A DNA stretch of 64,000 nucleotides from Chitinophaga horti. Its GTDB lineage: Bacteria; Bacteroidota; Bacteroidia; Chitinophagales; Chitinophagaceae. The stretch is from assembly GCF_022867795.2 (NCBI RefSeq), contig NZ_CP107006.1:5766001-5830000 (forward strand), given 5' to 3'. The first letter of the stretch is position 1; every line of letters starts with the position of its first letter. Under the pieces are notes generated by a model, which was not told the origin of the DNA, did no database searches, and was given only the letters and a program-made list of their open reading frames with translations. Positions 62,332 through 64,000 of the stretch are shown here, in pieces. The position numbers and the translations under genes are program-made.

Positions 62332-63300
62332 TTAATCCAGTGACTGGTTGCTGGAGCGCGCTACCTTCAGCATTCTGTCGAATTGCTCGGCGGTAAGATC
62401 GTTGAAGAAGAAGAAGACAGGATCTACTTTTCCGTTGTTTTTAATTACCTCGTAGTGGCAGTGCGGACCAGTAGATTTACCGGTGCTGCCCACCCATCCT
62501 ACCACATCGCCACGTTTAACGGCCTGTCCACGTTTTACCTTGATGCGCACCATGTGTCCATACAAGGTTTTGTAACCGTAGCCGTGGTTCAGTATCACGT
62601 GGTTGCCATACCCTACCTCGCTCATGCTCGCATCTTCCACGGTGCCGTCGCCGGTAGCATAAATAGGCGTGCCGGAGGGCGCTGCGAAATCGAGACCGCT
62701 ATGGAACTTTACGGTTTTGTAGATCGGGTCTACCCGGTAACCGAAACCGGAAGCAATACGGTCCAGGTCTTTATTGGCTACTGGCTGAATGGCCGGGATA
62801 GAAGCCAGCATTTTTTGCTTGTTCTTGATAAGATCGTCTATCTGTAAATATGATTTCTCCTGTATTTTGATCCGGTTGGTAATTTCGGCCAGTGTGTTGG
62901 AGGTCGCTTCGATCACCTCGCTGTTGGTGAGTGTTTGCAGCTTTTCCTCGTTCTTCTTCACTATATCACCGGCACGCACGCTGTCTGCAATCGGTGTCGC
63001 TTCAAATATCACCCGGTAAATTTCATTGTCGCGGTGCTGCAGTTCGGAAAGTTGGCCTTTCACTTCGCCCAGGCGGTCTTTCAGCAGGTCGTACTGTTCC
63101 TTCATCTGGTCTATTTCACGGCGCAGGTTTTTTTCCTTCGGAGAATCCAGGAAGCGGTATGCTACCGAAAGGAAAAGGATGCCGGTTACGATGGCGGCCG
63201 AAAGAAAGCCCAGTATACGCAGGATTTTTACGCGTACGGATACGACGAGCTTTTCATATTTGAGCGTTTGTGTGTTGTAGAAATATTTGACCTTCTTCAT
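62332..63300 (-). CDS. M23-family (LytM-type) peptidoglycan endopeptidase
   Basis: A 322-residue membrane-anchored cell-wall peptidase with a cytoplasmic tail, one membrane helix (about 28-50), a periplasmic coiled coil (about 54-95) and a C-terminal LytM domain. Zinc ligands are H200, D204 and H282, with H249 as the second catalytic His (GHM). All are intact, so an active DD-endopeptidase that cuts peptide cross-links is expected. It diverges from alaS. Confidence 0.93.
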   Translation of the reverse strand: MKKVKYFYNTQTLKYEKLVVSVRVKILRILGFLSAAIVTGILFLSVAYRFLDSPKEKNLRREIDQMKEQYDLLKDRLGEVKGQLSELQHRDNEIYRVIFEATPIADSVRAGDIVKKNEEKLQTLTNSEVIEATSNTLAEITNRIKIQEKSYLQIDDLIKNKQKMLASIPAIQPVANKDLDRIASGFGYRVDPIYKTVKFHSGLDFAAPSGTPIYATGDGTVEDASMSEVGYGNHVILNHGYGYKTLYGHMVRIKVKRGQAVKRGDVVGWVGSTGKSTGPHCHYEVIKNNGKVDPVFFFFNDLTAEQFDRMLKVARSSNQSLD

Positions 63301-63640
63301 TGAACCAGGTGTGTCTAAAGCTGGGCGCGTTCATCACTGAACGTTCATCCACTTGATTTATTTCGGGCGCTTTGGCCGTTTTCGGGCTAAAAACGCTTTT
63401 CTGCTTCGTTTTTGAATAATGCGACAGCTTTCAATATTTTTGCACCGCGCCTGAAATTGGCGGCTAAAGAATTGGGCTGGCACAGCGGGGTTAAACATAA
63501 TGGAATTTCGCGAACAAACCATTTCCCAAGGATATAGTCTGGTAACCGGCTTATTTTCGCTGGGATACAAATTAAAGCCAAATTTAACATAGTCGCAATT
63601 ATAAAATTTAAAATAGATATTAATACCTAGCAATACCTTT
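63301..63640. other. 340-bp divergent region between the M23 gene and alaS
   Basis: AT-rich region with one exact TAnnTTTG box on plus (63435-63442) and one on minus (TAAATTTG, 63579-63586). A 30-codon open frame at 63500-63592 follows the plus box but has no other support. TACCTTTA just before the alaS ATG resembles a -7 box with one mismatch. Confidence 0.45.
63435..63442 (+). promoter_or_regulatory. -7 box in the alaS upstream region
   Basis: TATTTTTG matches the consensus exactly and is followed by CACC, as at other promoters in the window. It lies 199 bases before the alaS ATG, so it implies a long alaS leader or a separate small transcript. Confidence 0.45.
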
Positions 63641-64000
63641 ATGACAGCAGCCCAGATCAGACAACAATTCCTGGATTTCTTCGCTTCCAAAGGCCACACC
63701 ATCGTGCCTTCGGCCCCGATCGTATTGAAAAACGACCCTACCCTCAAGTTTACTAACGCGGGTATGAACCAGTTTAAGGACTATTTCCTGGGCAACCAGG
63801 CGGCGCCCTGGAAACGCGCGGCCGACACACAAAAGTGCCTCCGCGTAAGCGGCAAGCATAACGACCTCGAGGAAGTAGGTATCGACACCTATCACCACAC
63901 GATGTTCGAAATGCTGGGTAACTGGAGCTTTGGCGACTATTTTAAGAAAGAAGCCATTGCCTGGAGCTGGGAACTGCTGAGCGAGGTGTATAAAATCCCG
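63641..64000 (+). CDS. alaS: Alanine--tRNA ligase, N-terminal 120 residues (cut by window edge)
   Basis: Charges tRNA-Ala. The visible part is the start of the class II catalytic domain: TAAQIRQQFLDFFASKGHTI, then SAPIVLKNDPTLKFTNAGMNQF (motif 1 region), CLRVSGKHNDLEEVG, and TYHHTMFEMLGNWSFGDYF (motif 2 region). The frame is open through the last base. The editing and C-Ala domains lie beyond the window. Confidence 0.97.
   Translation, partial: MTAAQIRQQFLDFFASKGHTIVPSAPIVLKNDPTLKFTNAGMNQFKDYFLGNQAAPWKRAADTQKCLRVSGKHNDLEEVGIDTYHHTMFEMLGNWSFGDYFKKEAIAWSWELLSEVYKIP

Overview
The window looks like a chromosomal segment of a gliding or T9SS-bearing Bacteroidota, most likely a Chitinophaga relative. 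The evidence is a complete gldKLMN block, a SusC/SusD pair, a PorZ-like protein, the Bacteroidota-restricted families DUF4271 and DUF4783, and repeated TAnnTTTG promoter -7 boxes with few strong Shine-Dalgarno sites. Base composition is near 50% GC. Most of the window is conserved housekeeping sequence. No prophage, CRISPR array, complete insertion sequence, rRNA or tRNA was found.

Layout. 1-4.7 kb: tripartite efflux genes (ABC ATPase cut by the window edge, TolC-like, HlyD-like) and gpsA. 4.7-7.1 kb: a BlaI-type repressor preceded by three 16-bp operator repeats spaced exactly 20 bp apart, and an M56 (BlaR1-like) membrane protease whose extracytoplasmic part is an amidase_3-like domain without its catalytic Glu. 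7.1-12.3 kb: hemW, DUF4271, hemD and a YyaL-like protein. 12.4-17.4 kb: gldKLMN, closed by a strong terminator. 17.4-24.4 kb: Crp-like regulator, DinB-like protein, uvrC with a lipoprotein gene, gpmI, DUF4783. 24.5-28.1 kb: nadC, lipid kinase, SUI1 factor, an intergenic array of about eight 40-bp repeats, birA. 28.2-32.2 kb: rsfS, ftsH, LUD protein, lpxH. 32.2-38.7 kb: recO, porZ-like gene, an RND/MMPL transporter and a probably domesticated IS1595-like transposase gene. 39.3-44.0 kb: susC/susD followed by stacked terminators. 44.0-46.4 kb: a gene-poor stretch with five 101-114-bp repeats and one XRE regulator. 46.4-53.5 kb: vanZ, gcvH, a cyclophilin, a short bat locus (moxR, DUF58, membrane protein, batA) and rsgA. 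53.5-64 kb: two tiny lipoproteins sharing a KTGCP motif, gamma-carbonic anhydrase, aminotransferase, a sigma-factor remnant, OmpA lipoprotein, DUF937-like protein, prfA, amidohydrolase, MscS, a thioredoxin-like protein, MerR regulator, M23 peptidase and the start of alaS.

How the genes work together. gldKLMN (motor and ring) and the PorZ-like protein (cell-surface attachment of cargo) belong to one secretion/gliding machine. hemW and hemD belong to tetrapyrrole metabolism or haem handling. rsfS, ftsH, rsgA, prfA, the SUI1 factor and alaS serve ribosome function and protein quality control. The blaI/M56-amidase pair looks like a cell-wall stress sensor and is, with the two intergenic repeat arrays and the transposase-derived gene, the most interesting content. 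Functions are assigned from motifs read by eye; no database search was run.
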